From a methanogenic archaeon mixed culture ISO4-G1 (lineage in GTDB: Archaea; Thermoplasmatota; Thermoplasmata; Methanomassiliicoccales; Methanomethylophilaceae): DNA of 64,000 nt. The position numbers and the translations under genes were made by a program. Of the stretch, positions 1-8,681 are shown one piece after another. The DNA is taken from positions 1,351,773 through 1,415,772 of the forward strand of contig CP013703.1 in NCBI GenBank assembly GCA_001563305.1, written 5' to 3'. The number at the start of each line of letters is the position of its first letter. The first letter of the stretch is position 1. The notes beneath the pieces were generated by a model. That model made no database searches. It was not told the origin of the DNA and saw nothing but the letters and a program-made list of their open reading frames with translations.

Positions 1-1626
1 CTGGTCAGCGTCGGCAAGTACATGGAGGCCCGTTCCAAGCACAACACCAACGATTCGCTGAGGAAGCTCCTGTCGCTCGCACCCAGCAAGGCTACGGTCA
101 TAGTCGACGGAAGGGAATGCGAGGTCGATGCATCCACGCTTCTGGTAGGGGACGTGGTCCTGGTCCGCCCGGGTGAATCCATACCCGCGGACGGAACGGT
201 CATAGAGGGATCCTCCGCTGTCAACGAATCGATGCTCACAGGCGAATCCATCCCCGTCTCGAAGACGGTGGGTTCGATCGTCTACGGTGCGACCGTGAAC
301 GGGAACGGGAGCCTGAAGGTCAGGATCGAGAAGACCGGCGACGGGACCGTACTGTTCCAGATAGCCAGGATGATGGAGATGGCACAGGGTACCAAGGCAC
401 CTGTGGCACATGTCGCGGACAGGGTCTCGGCGGTGTTCGTCCCGGCGGTCATACTCATCGCAGTGCTGTCATTCGTCGCATGGTACGTCACAGGCATGAT
501 GCTCCCGGACAGCGGATACGACCTTGAGTTCTGCCTGACGATAGCCATCTCGGTGCTGGTCATCTCCTGCCCCTGCGCCCTGGGCCTGGCGACACCGCTG
601 GCCATAGTCATCGGCACGGGGAACGGATCCAAGTACGGCATTCTGTTCAAGACCGCCTCGTCCATAGAGGCGGCAGCCAAGATCGACACGGTGATACTGG
701 ACAAGACCGGTACCATCACCAAGGGCCATCCCACCATAACGAGGATAATCACCAGATCCGACGAGGACGCGTTCGTATCGATCGTAGCTGCGGCGGAATC
801 CGATTCAGAGCATCCGATCGCCGAGGCCATCGTCAACTACGCCAAGGACATGGGGCTGGAACTGCCTCCCCACTCCGACTTCGAGGCGGTCACCGGACAG
901 GGCATCCGCTGCAACGTGGACGGGAAGTCCGTGCTGGTCGGGAACCTGGCACTCATGCATGATAACGGCATCGACGCCGTGGATTCCCCGGGGATCATGG
1001 TCGCCATAGACGGGACCTACTCCGGTTCGATAGTCGTGTCCGATCCGATAAGGGACGAGAGCCCGAAGGCGGTCGGACACCTGAAGGAGATGGGCATAGC
1101 CGTGAAGATGGTGACCGGCGACTGCAGGGATACCGCTGAGGCGATAGCCTCCAAGGCCGGCATAGACGATGTCGTCGCGGAGACGAAACCCCAAGACAAG
1201 CTGGACATCGTGAAGAGACTGCAGGTCCAGCAGAAACACGTCGCAATGACTGGGGACGGGATCAACGATGCCCCCGCACTCACCCAGTCCGACGTTGGAC
1301 TCGCCGTAGGTTCCGGTACGGACATAGCGATGGAATCGGCGGACATAGTCCTGATGAACGACGACCTCAGGAATGTGCCAGCAGCGTTGGAGATAGGAAG
1401 AGCCACGCTGAGGAACATCAAGCAGAACCTCTTCTTCGCACTCGTATACAACGCGATCTGCATACCGATCGCCGCGGGACTCCCCGCGGTGTTCGGTTAC
1501 ACAGACCTCGTCATGGTCATGCCCATGATCGCCGCTGCTGCGATGTCCTGCTCATCCATATCGGTGGTCAGCAACGCCCTGAGGATGAGGGGATTCAGGC
1601 CCAAGTCACTGAGCAAGTCTGACTGA
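1..1626 (+). CDS. copA: Copper-translocating P1B-type ATPase (5' end missing)
   Basis: The reading frame is open from base 1, so the start and the N-terminal metal-binding part lie outside the window; 541 codons remain. Visible P-type ATPase parts in order are the actuator motif TGES (about residue 80), the membrane CPC metal site in [11 protein letters not shown] (about 190), the phosphorylated Asp in DKTGTITKG (234), the P1B HP motif in SEHPIAEAI and the hinge [10 protein letters not shown] (about 419). CPC points to Cu(I)/Ag(I) export across the cytoplasmic membrane, driven by ATP. It ends 21 bp inside the convergent dph6 gene. Substrate is inferred from the CPC class. Confidence 0.93.
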   Translation: MVSVGKYMEARSKHNTNDSLRKLLSLAPSKATVIVDGRECEVDASTLLVGDVVLVRPGESIPADGTVIEGSSAVNESMLTGESIPVSKTVGSIVYGATVNGNGSLKVRIEKTGDGTVLFQIARMMEMAQGTKAPVAHVADRVSAVFVPAVILIAVLSFVAWYVTGMMLPDSGYDLEFCLTIAISVLVISCPCALGLATPLAIVIGTGNGSKYGILFKTASSIEAAAKIDTVILDKTGTITKGHPTITRIITRSDEDAFVSIVAAAESDSEHPIAEAIVNYAKDMGLELPPHSDFEAVTGQGIRCNVDGKSVLVGNLALMHDNGIDAVDSPGIMVAIDGTYSGSIVVSDPIRDESPKAVGHLKEMGIAVKMVTGDCRDTAEAIASKAGIDDVVAETKPQDKLDIVKRLQVQQKHVAMTGDGINDAPALTQSDVGLAVGSGTDIAMESADIVLMNDDLRNVPAALEIGRATLRNIKQNLFFALVYNAICIPIAAGLPAVFGYTDLVMVMPMIAAAAMSCSSISVVSNALRMRGFRPKSLSKSD

Positions 1627-2274
1627 TGTCACGTTGAGGGTACCGCTCCCGCGCTTCCAGACCTTCTCCGAGGAGACGATCTCCAGCGGATGCGAGTACA
1701 ATGGGGAGTCGATCGTCATCGATTCGTACTCCCCTCCCTCGCCCATGATGCTGATGCCGGTCCTCTCGCGGATCTCCTTCAGTTCCCTGACCGATTCCTC
1801 GTCGATCTCGCGTCCGAGCCACTCCGGTCCGAGGCCCTCTGCGTAGCACCCGACGATTATCGCCCTGATGCCTGACTGGAGGAATGCGTCCATCACGAGG
1901 TCCTGGTCCTTCCTCCACAGGGGAGAGAGGACCTTCAGGCCCAGGTCGTTGCAGACGAGGTTCATCCTGTCCCACTGGTAATCGGACCAGACCGCCCCGG
2001 TTATGACGCCGTCCACGTCCAGACCGTCCAGCGCCTTCCTCAGGCCTTCCATGTCGCCCTCCTCGGTGCCGGTGCTCGGTGCGGTGACCAGCTGCTTTCC
2101 CATGGCCTCCGCCATCACCGGGACTACGTTCAGGTTGGGGGTGTGGAAGATCCACGACGCGGCATCCTCCGGCATGATGTTCACTATGTACGGGACATCA
2201 TGGCCCATCTGCTCCTCGATGTAGAGGGAGAAGGCGGAATCCTTGCCTCCGGAATAAAGGGATGCCAACCTCAT
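1606..2274 (-). CDS. dph6: Diphthine--ammonia ligase (Dph6 / MJ0570-type PP-loop ATPase)
   Basis: The 222-residue protein opens with a PP-loop, [10 protein letters not shown] at residues 8-17, and has the family sequences SDYQWDRMN and GREIDEE. The family adenylates diphthine on elongation factor 2 and amidates it, the last step of diphthamide synthesis. I start at the ATG of [10 protein letters not shown] because the PP-loop normally lies that close to the N terminus; an in-frame ATG five codons upstream is possible. It is transcribed toward copA and overlaps its end by 21 bp. Function is from family knowledge. Confidence 0.85.
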   Translation of the reverse strand: MRLASLYSGGKDSAFSLYIEEQMGHDVPYIVNIMPEDAASWIFHTPNLNVVPVMAEAMGKQLVTAPSTGTEEGDMEGLRKALDGLDVDGVITGAVWSDYQWDRMNLVCNDLGLKVLSPLWRKDQDLVMDAFLQSGIRAIIVGCYAEGLGPEWLGREIDEESVRELKEIRERTGISIMGEGGEYESMTIDSPLYSHPLEIVSSEKVWKRGSGTLNVTSVRLAQ

Positions 2275-2344
2275 GTGTCCGCCATCCACGCGCGCCCATA
2301 AAGAATTTTAGAAGGTACTGTATCGGGTTACTGAAGGTGAACCG

Positions 2345-3055
2345 ATGGCCCTCGATGCGAACGCGATAAAGAAGCTTGTTGCCGAAGAAGCAGTGAACAG
2401 ATACGTCAAGGACGGGATGTTCGTGGGTCTGGGGACCGGATCGACGGCGAAGTTCATGATCGAGAGGATCGGGGAGCTCGTCAAGCAGGGTTACGATCTG
2501 ACGTGCACCGCTACATCGGTTCAGAGCGCGAAGCTGGCCAAGAGCCTCGGCATCAAGGTCGTCGACCTGGATGAGATCGACCATCTGGACATCACCATCG
2601 ACGGGGCCGACGAGGTCGATCCCGACATGCAGCTCATCAAGGGACTCGGAGGTGCCCTCCTGAGGGAGAAGATCGTCGCCGCTGTTACGGTAAGAGAGAT
2701 CATCATCGCGGACGAGTCCAAACTCGTGGAGAAACTCGGCACGAAGGCACCCCTCCCGGTGGAGGTCCTGCAGTTCGGACACCAGCACACCAAGTTCGCC
2801 CTCGAGAGGCAGGGCTGCAAGGCGGAGCTCAGGATGAAGGACGGAAAACCGTTCGTCACCGACGGCGGCAACTACATCTACGACTGCAAGTTCGAATGCA
2901 TCGAGAAGCCGTTCTTCCTGGAGACCAGGATCGACGTCATCCCCGGTGTGGTGGAGAACGGGCTGTTCCTGAACACCGCGGTGGATGTTCTAATCGCCAA
3001 GACCGACGGCTCAGTCGAGAGCATGGCCGAAAGGGCCGCTCCCAAAGAGGCCTGA
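2345..3055 (+). CDS. rpiA: Ribose-5-phosphate isomerase A
   Basis: The 236-residue protein has the RpiA landmarks: phosphate-binding GLGTGSTA near residue 29, catalytic DGADEVDP near 83, and GLGGALLREK just after it. It interconverts ribose 5-phosphate and ribulose 5-phosphate in the cytosol, giving pentoses for nucleotides. Length matches the family. A GGTGA stretch lies just before the ATG. It is divergent from dph6 and stands alone; a 149-bp gap with the L44e promoter follows. Confidence 0.94.
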   Translation: MALDANAIKKLVAEEAVNRYVKDGMFVGLGTGSTAKFMIERIGELVKQGYDLTCTATSVQSAKLAKSLGIKVVDLDEIDHLDITIDGADEVDPDMQLIKGLGGALLREKIVAAVTVREIIIADESKLVEKLGTKAPLPVEVLQFGHQHTKFALERQGCKAELRMKDGKPFVTDGGNYIYDCKFECIEKPFFLETRIDVIPGVVENGLFLNTAVDVLIAKTDGSVESMAERAAPKEA

Positions 3056-3149
3056 ACGGTCCCCCTGCGAAACCATTAAACCCTCCGCCGAGTTGATGCT
3101 CTTTACTTATTCCTATTACGCGTATATTCACGCGTGTGGACAGGGGTCG

Positions 3150-3159
3150 TTTATTTATA
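3150..3159 (+). promoter_or_regulatory. TATA box of the L44e operon
   Basis: An AT-rich element reading TTTATTTATA sits 46 bp before the L44e start in an otherwise mixed gap (3056-3204). With the usual 25-bp distance to the start site, transcription would begin near 3183 and leave a leader of about 20 nt. It is the only clear core promoter before the five-gene operon. Confidence 0.6.
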
Positions 3160-3204
3160 CAACTTCGATAATAGCACGTCCCGATTCAATTCAAGGTGTA
3201 TACC

Positions 3205-3483
3205 ATGAAAATGCCCAGAACAATCAAAAGATACTGCCCGACCTGCAAGGCCCACACCGAGCAAGAGGTGGAGAGGGTCAAGAAGAAGAAGGCAAGCGAA
3301 CTCAAATGGGGTCAGAGGAGATTCAGAAAGGTCACCGCCGGTTACGGAGGTTTCCCGAGGCCCAAACCGGAAGGAAGGGAGAAGCCCACCAAGAGGATCA
3401 ACCTCAGGTACAGATGCACCCAGTGCAAGAAGGCCAACATCTCGCCCTGCATCCGTGCCAAGAAATTCGAGCTCGTGGAGTGA
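3205..3483 (+). CDS. rpl44e: Large ribosomal subunit protein eL42 (L44e)
   Basis: The 92-residue basic protein begins MKMPRTIKRYCPTCKAHTE and has two zinc-binding pairs, CPTC near the N terminus and CTQC about 70 residues later, as in archaeal L44e. It binds the 50S subunit near the E site. The ATG at 3205 gives the conserved N terminus; a GTG three codons upstream is less likely. It heads an operon with rps27e six bases downstream, then aIF2alpha, nop10 and a PAC2 gene, a known archaeal order. Confidence 0.95.
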   Translation: MKMPRTIKRYCPTCKAHTEQEVERVKKKKASELKWGQRRFRKVTAGYGGFPRPKPEGREKPTKRINLRYRCTQCKKANISPCIRAKKFELVE

Positions 3484-3488
3484 TCATC

Positions 3489-3656
3489 ATGACCGGAGAT
3501 TTCATCAAGATCAAATGTCCAGACTGCGAGAACGAGCAGATCGCCTTCAAGAGGGCGGCGACCAAGGTCACCTGCCACGTCTGCGGCGCAACTCTCATCG
3601 TCCCCAAGGGCGGGGTCGGAGAGATCAAGGGCGAAATCGTTGAGGTAGTCAACTGA
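3489..3656 (+). CDS. rps27e: Small ribosomal subunit protein eS27
   Basis: A 55-residue zinc-ribbon protein with CPDC (residues 10-13) and CHVC (about 29-32), the typical compact S27e fold. It starts six bases after L44e and its TGA shares bases with the ATG of aIF2alpha, so translation is probably coupled. No longer in-frame product makes sense, because upstream codons in this frame run through L44e. Confidence 0.93.
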   Translation: MTGDFIKIKCPDCENEQIAFKRAATKVTCHVCGATLIVPKGGVGEIKGEIVEVVN

Positions 3657-4438
3657 TGTCAAGGGTCAGGGGACTCCCCGAGAACGGTGAGCTCGTTGTC
3701 TGCACCGTCAAGAGCGTGAAGAACTTCGGAGCCTTCGTCACTCTGGATGAGTACGACGACAGGGAAGGTTTCATTCACGTAAGGGATGTCGCCACTGGCT
3801 GGGTTAAGTACATCAGGGACTTCGTCAGAGAAGGCCAAAAGATAGTCTGCAAAGTTCTGGGCGTGGATTCAACCAAAGGTCACATCGACCTTTCCTTAAA
3901 ATCCGTCAACGATCATCAGAAAAGAGAGAAGATCCAGCAATGGAAGAACGAGAAGAAGGCAGAGAAGCTTCTCGAGATCGTTGCTGAAAGGATGAGCATT
4001 GACATCGATAAGGCCTACAAGCAGTTCGGGAACGAACTGCTTGAGGCATACGAGACACTGTACAGTGCCTTCGAGTCCGCAGTCGCGTACCCCGAGGACT
4101 TCCTCTCGGAGTTCAGCGGAAAGTGGACGGATACTTTTATGGAAGTCGCCAAGGAGAACGTCGCGGCACCCATGGTGCAGATCGACGGCGTCCTTGAGAT
4201 GACATCATCAGCCCCCAACGGAATGGAGCTCATCAGGAACGCACTCATCGCCGGACTGGCAGCTGCCGACGGAGCGGCGGTCGAGATCACCTGTATAGGA
4301 TGTCCCAGATACAGGGTCGTCGTCAACGCTTCGGAATACAAGGAGGCGGAGGACATCATGAAGACCGTCACGTCGACGGCCATCGAGTCGCTCACATCGA
4401 ACAACGGCACCGCCGTTCTGAAACGTGAGAACAAGTGA
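3656..4438 (+). CDS. eif2a: Translation initiation factor aIF2, alpha subunit
   Basis: The 260-residue protein begins with an S1/OB domain (residues about 12-85, with FGAFVTLDEYDDREGFIHV), followed by the helical and alpha-beta domains of aIF2alpha. With the beta and gamma subunits it brings initiator tRNA to the 30S subunit. It overlaps the stop of rps27e (TGATG) and nop10 follows one base after its stop. Confidence 0.94.
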   Translation: MSRVRGLPENGELVVCTVKSVKNFGAFVTLDEYDDREGFIHVRDVATGWVKYIRDFVREGQKIVCKVLGVDSTKGHIDLSLKSVNDHQKREKIQQWKNEKKAEKLLEIVAERMSIDIDKAYKQFGNELLEAYETLYSAFESAVAYPEDFLSEFSGKWTDTFMEVAKENVAAPMVQIDGVLEMTSSAPNGMELIRNALIAGLAAADGAAVEITCIGCPRYRVVVNASEYKEAEDIMKTVTSTAIESLTSNNGTAVLKRENK

Positions 4439-4439
4439 C

Positions 4440-4628
4440 ATGAAGTCCGATATCCGCAAATGCGGCAAGTGCGGCAGATACACCTTGTCCAGCACATGTG
4501 CCAGCTGCGGATGCGAAACCGTCTGTCCGGTACCTCCGAGATACTCTCCCGAGGACCGTATGGGCGAATACCGCCGCAAGGCAATACTCGAGGAGTACGG
4601 GGAGAATGGAAAACATCATAACCTATGA
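4440..4628 (+). CDS. nop10: H/ACA ribonucleoprotein Nop10
   Basis: A 62-residue protein starting MKSDIRKCGKCGRYTLSS, with two CxxC zinc pairs and the conserved basic tail including PPRYSPEDRMGEYRRKA. Nop10 joins Cbf5, L7Ae and Gar1 in RNA-guided pseudouridylation. The start at 4440 gives the conserved N terminus; an ATG five codons earlier lies inside aIF2alpha. Its last 23 bases overlap the next gene. Confidence 0.92.
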   Translation: MKSDIRKCGKCGRYTLSSTCASCGCETVCPVPPRYSPEDRMGEYRRKAILEEYGENGKHHNL

Positions 4629-5349
4629 CTGCAGGCCCGATCTGAAGAACGTGGTCTTCATCGAGGGACTCCCCGGAGTAGGGAACGTAGGCAAGCTGGC
4701 AGCGGATTTCATGAGCTGCAAGCTCGAGGCGAAGAGGATGGCGACCATCCTCAGCAGCGACCTCCCGCCCCAGGTCTTCGTGGACAACGAGAGCTATGTG
4801 TACTCAGCGTGCAACGAGCTCTGGTACGTCAAGGACGTGAAGGACCACGACATCATCTTCCTCGTCGGGGACTTCCAGGCCTCGACCCCCCAGGGCCAGT
4901 TCGAGCTGGCCAAGTTCATCTTCGAGAGGATAGTCAAGTACGATCCTCAGCTCATCATCACATTGGGCGGATACGGCATAGGGGAGATCGTCAACCAGCC
5001 TCGCGTGCTCGGTACCACCAACGACCAGAAGATCAGGTCGAAGCTCGAGAAGGTGGGCGTGACATTCGTCCCCAACGAACCCCAGGGCGGCATAATCGGT
5101 GCGGCGGCGATGTTCCTGGCACTTGCGTGCGAATACGATATCGCAGCGGCATGCCTCATGGGGGAGACCTCCGGATTCCTGGTGGACCACAAGAGCGCAA
5201 AATGCGTGGTGAATGTGCTGAGCAAGTTCCTGAAGGTCAAGGTGGACACGTCCGACATGGACGACAACGTCAAGCAGATAGAGCAGATCAACCAGGAGGT
5301 CGAGGCCATGGCGGTTCAGGACCCGGCGGATCTGTCGTACATCAAGTGA
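4606..5349 (+). CDS. PAC2 family protein (proteasome assembly chaperone-like)
   Basis: The 247-residue protein has the PAC2 opening VVFIEGLPGVGNVGKLAADF, a central LITLGGYGIGEI segment and a glycine-rich GGIIGAAAMFLA segment. Archaeal relatives are thought to act as proteasome assembly chaperones. The start is set by the conserved N terminus MENIITYDCRPDL and overlaps nop10 by 23 bp; an upstream ATG at 4498 would read through nop10. It closes the L44e operon. The exact role is inferred. Confidence 0.82.
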   Translation: MENIITYDCRPDLKNVVFIEGLPGVGNVGKLAADFMSCKLEAKRMATILSSDLPPQVFVDNESYVYSACNELWYVKDVKDHDIIFLVGDFQASTPQGQFELAKFIFERIVKYDPQLIITLGGYGIGEIVNQPRVLGTTNDQKIRSKLEKVGVTFVPNEPQGGIIGAAAMFLALACEYDIAAACLMGETSGFLVDHKSAKCVVNVLSKFLKVKVDTSDMDDNVKQIEQINQEVEAMAVQDPADLSYIK

Positions 5350-5360
5350 CGCACCCCACC

Positions 5361-5370
5361 TTTTTTATAA
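5361..5370 (+). promoter_or_regulatory. TATA box of tRNA-Tyr
   Basis: TTTTTTATAA centred about 30 bp before the first base of the tRNA, in the 46-bp gap after the PAC2 gene. The position fits an archaeal core promoter with the RNA 5' end at or just before the tRNA. Confidence 0.55.
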
Positions 5371-5395
5371 TGCCTACGCATCCTCCGAATCAAGT

Positions 5396-5506
5396 CCCCA
5401 CTTAGCTCAGACTGGCTAGAGCGGCTGACTGTAGAGTGTTTTCGGTAAAACCGATACAGCCGCTGAAATCAGCAGGTCCCCTGTTCAAATCAGGGAGTGG
5501 GGACCA
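5396..5506 (+). tRNA. tRNA-Tyr (anticodon GTA), intron-containing, CCA encoded
   Basis: Acceptor strands CCCCACT and AGTGGGG pair, the T arm is CCCTG-TTCAAAT-CAGGG, and a discriminator A plus encoded CCA follow. The anticodon stem GCTGA/TCAGC encloses CTGTAG, anticodon GTA at 5431-5433, then an intron of about 33 nt (about 5435-5467). Intron TACAG (5455-5459) can pair with exon CTGTA, as in a bulge-helix-bulge splice site, and GTTTT/AAAAC forms a hairpin. Intron ends are approximate. Its 3' end is duplicated at 6944 and 10141. Confidence 0.93.
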
Positions 5507-5507
5507 C
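5486..5507 (+). repeat. Direct repeat copy 1 (3' end of tRNA-Tyr, attachment-site-like)
   Basis: These 22 bases, from the T loop through CCA, recur exactly at 10141-10162 and with four mismatches at 6944-6965, all in the same orientation. This is the usual footprint of an element inserted into a tRNA 3' end, with this copy keeping the tRNA intact. Confidence 0.85.
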
Positions 5508-5547
5508 CTCTTACTACCTGTTATTCTTATCCAAGGCCGTTGGTGGA

Positions 5548-6774
5548 TTATGTCAGTATAAGGTCGACCTTTCCTTCCAGATAGTCGACAATGTTGTAAT
5601 GCGTAATCCCGTCATGAGACATATCCAATCTATCTAAAGAAAGAACGAATTTCGGAGAACTGTCCTTTATCGGGGAGAACGCTCCGAACTCTCTCTTTAT
5701 CGTATCGTCATCCGCCATCAGGTATGCCACCTGGATGAAGCACTTCTTACCGTCCCTTATGGCGATGAAATCCACTTCGCCCCTGTATGTCTCCCCGACA
5801 TATACCTCATAACCTCTGGAGATCAACTCCTGATAAACCAGGGTTTCAAGGAAGTATGTGTCCCTTATGTCGATAGAATTGGTATTGATGAAGGTCATCC
5901 CGTTGTCCAGAGCATAATATTTTGCCACGGAATCCATCACCTCCTTCCCGGAGATGTTGTATTTCTTCACACCTTTGATCAAGAATGCCTTCTCCATCCT
6001 ATCCAGGTAATTGTAGACTGTCTGCAATGAGAGGTACTTCTCTGAATTGTGCATCTTGTTCAGATAATCAACGACGTTCTGGGCGGAGAATCTTGAACCG
6101 CTGTTCGCCAATACGAAAGATGCCACGCGTCTGAGTTTCTCCATCGTGCGCTCATTCTTTCTTTTAGTAAGATCCTTCCTGAGTATCGATTCAAACAAGT
6201 TCTGAATGTACTCTCTCACTGCACTCTCTGACGGCTGCTGGAAACGCTGTGGATATCCCCCCATACGTAGATAGTCTTGGAATGTACCATCTCCTGCTTT
6301 CTTTCCCGACATATCGAGGTATGCCTGGGCCTCTGAGTACGTGAATGGCTGGATGAGGAATTCTTTGGTTCTACCAACCAGAAGAGTGGACAGATCTCCC
6401 GAGAGCATTTCGCTGTTACTCCCGGTGATAAAAATTGAGCAGTCATATTTTGATTTGAATGATGCTATAGCTTTCTCAAAATGTTTAACATGCTGGATCT
6501 CATCGAAGAATAGATAGTATCTCCCTTTGCCGATCCTCTCTTTGACATAGTCGCTAAGATCCGATGCATTTTTGATGTAATCGTAATCCATGTCTTCAAA
6601 ATTGATTGAGATCTTGTGTTCATCGTCCGCCTTTATCTCATCCTTCACCGCATTGAGAATAACTGATTTGCCTGCACGCCTCGGACCCACTATGACCTTG
6701 ACCGTGTCCATCTCATAATACGGTCTGATCCTTTCCAGATACTTCTCACGTATCAGAATACCTTCAGACGACAT
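5548..6774 (-). CDS. ATP-binding protein with C-terminal DUF4143 domain (copy A)
   Basis: 408 residues: an AAA-type ATPase with Walker A GPRRAGKS (about 30-37), Walker B YLFFDEIQ and sensor ITGSNSEML, then a winged-helix stretch and a C-terminal DUF4143 region. That region contains GEVDFIAI and FIQVAYL, reminiscent of a PD-(D/E)XK nuclease core. Such proteins are widespread and multicopy in archaea and bacteria; their role is not known. It is more AT-rich than the surrounding genes, lies between two tRNA-Tyr 3'-end repeats, and has a strong inverted repeat around its promoter. A related gene follows at 7229. Confidence 0.85.
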   Translation of the reverse strand: MSSEGILIREKYLERIRPYYEMDTVKVIVGPRRAGKSVILNAVKDEIKADDEHKISINFEDMDYDYIKNASDLSDYVKERIGKGRYYLFFDEIQHVKHFEKAIASFKSKYDCSIFITGSNSEMLSGDLSTLLVGRTKEFLIQPFTYSEAQAYLDMSGKKAGDGTFQDYLRMGGYPQRFQQPSESAVREYIQNLFESILRKDLTKRKNERTMEKLRRVASFVLANSGSRFSAQNVVDYLNKMHNSEKYLSLQTVYNYLDRMEKAFLIKGVKKYNISGKEVMDSVAKYYALDNGMTFINTNSIDIRDTYFLETLVYQELISRGYEVYVGETYRGEVDFIAIRDGKKCFIQVAYLMADDDTIKREFGAFSPIKDSSPKFVLSLDRLDMSHDGITHYNIVDYLEGKVDLILT

Positions 6775-6784
6775 AAAATATCAT

Positions 6785-6829
6785 TAGTTTGAAATTATTA
6801 AAAAATTTCTATAAATTCCAAACTAATAA
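6785..6829. promoter_or_regulatory. Inverted repeat flanking the promoter of DUF4143 ATPase A
   Basis: Arms at 6785-6797 (ATTAGTTTGAAAT) and 6817-6829 (ATTCCAAACTAAT) are complementary at 12 of 13 positions and enclose the AT-rich TATA region about 30 bp before the start at 6774. This looks like an operator for a dimeric repressor, perhaps the gene's own control. Confidence 0.5.
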
Positions 6830-6943
6830 TCAACAGAGATCTATTGTATAATGATCTGACTGCACAAAAATAGTTCGGCAATTGTCTAAATACGATGTAA
6901 AAAAAACACTTTTATTCTTCTGATAATCGATATAGCAAGTGGT

Positions 6944-6965
6944 AAAATCAGAGGGTGGGGACCAT
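6944..6965 (+). repeat. Direct repeat copy 2 (degenerate tRNA-Tyr 3' end)
   Basis: 18 of 22 bases match the tRNA-Tyr 3' end, including the run TGGGGACCA. It separates the two ATPase genes and so divides the accessory block into a 1.4-kb and a 3.2-kb segment. Confidence 0.7.
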
Positions 6966-7128
6966 CCTTATCCAGCATCTCAGATGATTGATGTTTTGAA
7001 CAGTTTTATCCGAACATTTCCAATCAATCATGATACTGTTCCTGATGGCCCGCTGTCTTACCTTTGAAGATTGTCCATTCCGAATATTCATACATGTAAC
7101 AAAAACTTGAGATGCATCTTATGCTTAG

Positions 7129-7154
7129 AAGTATGTCAAATATATGACTTACTT
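7129..7154. promoter_or_regulatory. Inverted repeat upstream of DUF4143 ATPase B
   Basis: AAGTATGTCA (7129-7138) and TGACTTACTT (7145-7154) are complementary at nine of ten positions with a 6-bp spacer. It lies just upstream of an AT-rich TATA region (about 7160-7173), as expected for an operator or activator site. The sequence is unlike the repeat before copy A. Confidence 0.45.
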
Positions 7155-7228
7155 CTCAATATAACTATATATCAAGCAACTAATATTGAAAAGTAGATAC
7201 GAAAAATGATTTACATCTCAGTGATATC

Positions 7229-8503
7229 ATGATGATAGAACGCAACTATTACGTTGACAGATTGAAAGAAAAGATGTGGAATGATTCCGTGAAGGTGATA
7301 ACTGGATTGAGGCGTTCCGGTAAATCATTCTTACTGTTCAAACTGTTCAAAGAATACCTTCTATCCAACGGAACAAAGGAAGATGAGATCATAGAAGTTC
7401 AATTGGATGATATTGCAAACGCCAAATTGCGCCATCCCATAAGATTGTATGAGCATATAGAGTCCAATTGCAAGGACGGAAAAAGGAGATTCGTCCTGAT
7501 AGACGAGATACAGATGGTCCCCAAGATAAAGAATCCATACGATGAAGAGGGTGGTGACATAACATTCTACGATACCCTGAATGGATTGATGAAACTGGGA
7601 TATCTGGACATCTATGTGACCGGCAGCAATTCCAGGATGCTCAGCACGGACGTCCTTACGGAATTCCGTGGGCGCGGTGATGAGATCCGTATACACCCCC
7701 TATCCTTCTTTGAGTACTATTCTGCGGTAGGCGGGGACAGGATGAAAGCATTCGATGATTATCAGAGATACGGCGGGATGCCGCATATCCTTTCCATCGA
7801 TTCGAATGAATCCAAGGAGAAATATCTCAGGGATCTTTTTTCGGAGACCTATCTGAAGGATATTCAGGAGAGACACCATATCGAAAGGATGGATGTGATG
7901 GAAGGTACGATAGACGTCCTGTGCTCCAGCATTGGTTCTCTGACCAATCCCTCGAACATCGCCAACACGGTATCGGAAAAGGCCAGCAATAATACCGTCA
8001 AAACATACATCGATTACCTGAAGGATGCGTTTCTGTTCTCTGAAGCAAAGAGATACGATGTGAAAGGAAGGAACTATCTGAAATACCCCATGAAATACTA
8101 CTGCGAGGATATCGGCCTCAGAAACGCCCGCCTGGGATTCAGACAGATCGAATCCACACACATCATGGAGAACATCATCTACAATGAACTTATCAACCGC
8201 GGATTCAACGTGGATGTGGGCATGGTGACGATGGATAAAAAGGATGAATCCGGCAATCTGGTTCGCAAACGTAAGGAAGTGGATTTCGTCGTGAATAAAG
8301 GTGGCAGATATCTGTACATACAATCCGCGTTCTCCATCCCCGACGATGAAAAGATGAGTCAGGAGAAGTCATCTTTGCGTCACATTAAAGACTCGTTCCC
8401 GAAGATCATGATCCGCATGGACACCCTGGGCAGGTGGTATGATGATGAAGGATACCTCCACATCAACCTTCTTGACTTCCTGATGGATAAGAATTCGGTA
8501 TGA
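7229..8503 (+). CDS. ATP-binding protein with C-terminal DUF4143 domain (copy B)
   Basis: 424 residues with the same plan as copy A: Walker A GLRRSGKS (about 26-33), Walker B FVLIDEIQ, sensor VTGSNSRML, a middle winged-helix region, and a DUF4143 end with KEVDFVVNKG and LYIQSAF. The two copies are paralogous but clearly diverged. Cellular role is unknown. Base composition is AT-rich like copy A, and it lies in the second tRNA-Tyr-repeat-bounded segment. Two adjacent ATGs (7229, 7232) could start it. Confidence 0.85.
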   Translation: MMIERNYYVDRLKEKMWNDSVKVITGLRRSGKSFLLFKLFKEYLLSNGTKEDEIIEVQLDDIANAKLRHPIRLYEHIESNCKDGKRRFVLIDEIQMVPKIKNPYDEEGGDITFYDTLNGLMKLGYLDIYVTGSNSRMLSTDVLTEFRGRGDEIRIHPLSFFEYYSAVGGDRMKAFDDYQRYGGMPHILSIDSNESKEKYLRDLFSETYLKDIQERHHIERMDVMEGTIDVLCSSIGSLTNPSNIANTVSEKASNNTVKTYIDYLKDAFLFSEAKRYDVKGRNYLKYPMKYYCEDIGLRNARLGFRQIESTHIMENIIYNELINRGFNVDVGMVTMDKKDESGNLVRKRKEVDFVVNKGGRYLYIQSAFSIPDDEKMSQEKSSLRHIKDSFPKIMIRMDTLGRWYDDEGYLHINLLDFLMDKNSV

Positions 8504-8647
8504 GCTTGGAGCAGTCCGGTATATCCATCGTGATTCGTATGTTCATCCGGACTTGTAAAACACCTTTGTAGGGCGAATGTGCCAGTTACACCCGTGATTA
8601 GAGGGGTTGTTTGTCAAAGAAAGAGTGTGGTAAAGGGGGATTGTTGG

Positions 8648-8667
8648 GGCGGGCCCCCTGTCCCGCC
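8648..8667. terminator. GC hairpin between convergent genes
   Basis: GGCGGG and CCCGCC form a 6-bp stem with an 8-nt loop in the gap between the ends of DUF4143 copy B and the flavin reductase gene. Only short A/T runs flank it, so the call rests on position and stem strength. Confidence 0.4.
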
Positions 8668-8681
8668 AGATAAAAAACCGA

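Larger units (their letters stand above)
6775..7228. other. AT-rich intergenic stretch between the two DUF4143 ATPases
   Basis: I find no convincing gene in these 454 bp. They hold the promoter and inverted repeat of copy A, a degenerate tRNA-Tyr 3'-end repeat (6944-6965), and the promoter and inverted repeat of copy B (7129-7173). AT content is clearly higher than in the house-keeping regions. Confidence 0.7.
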
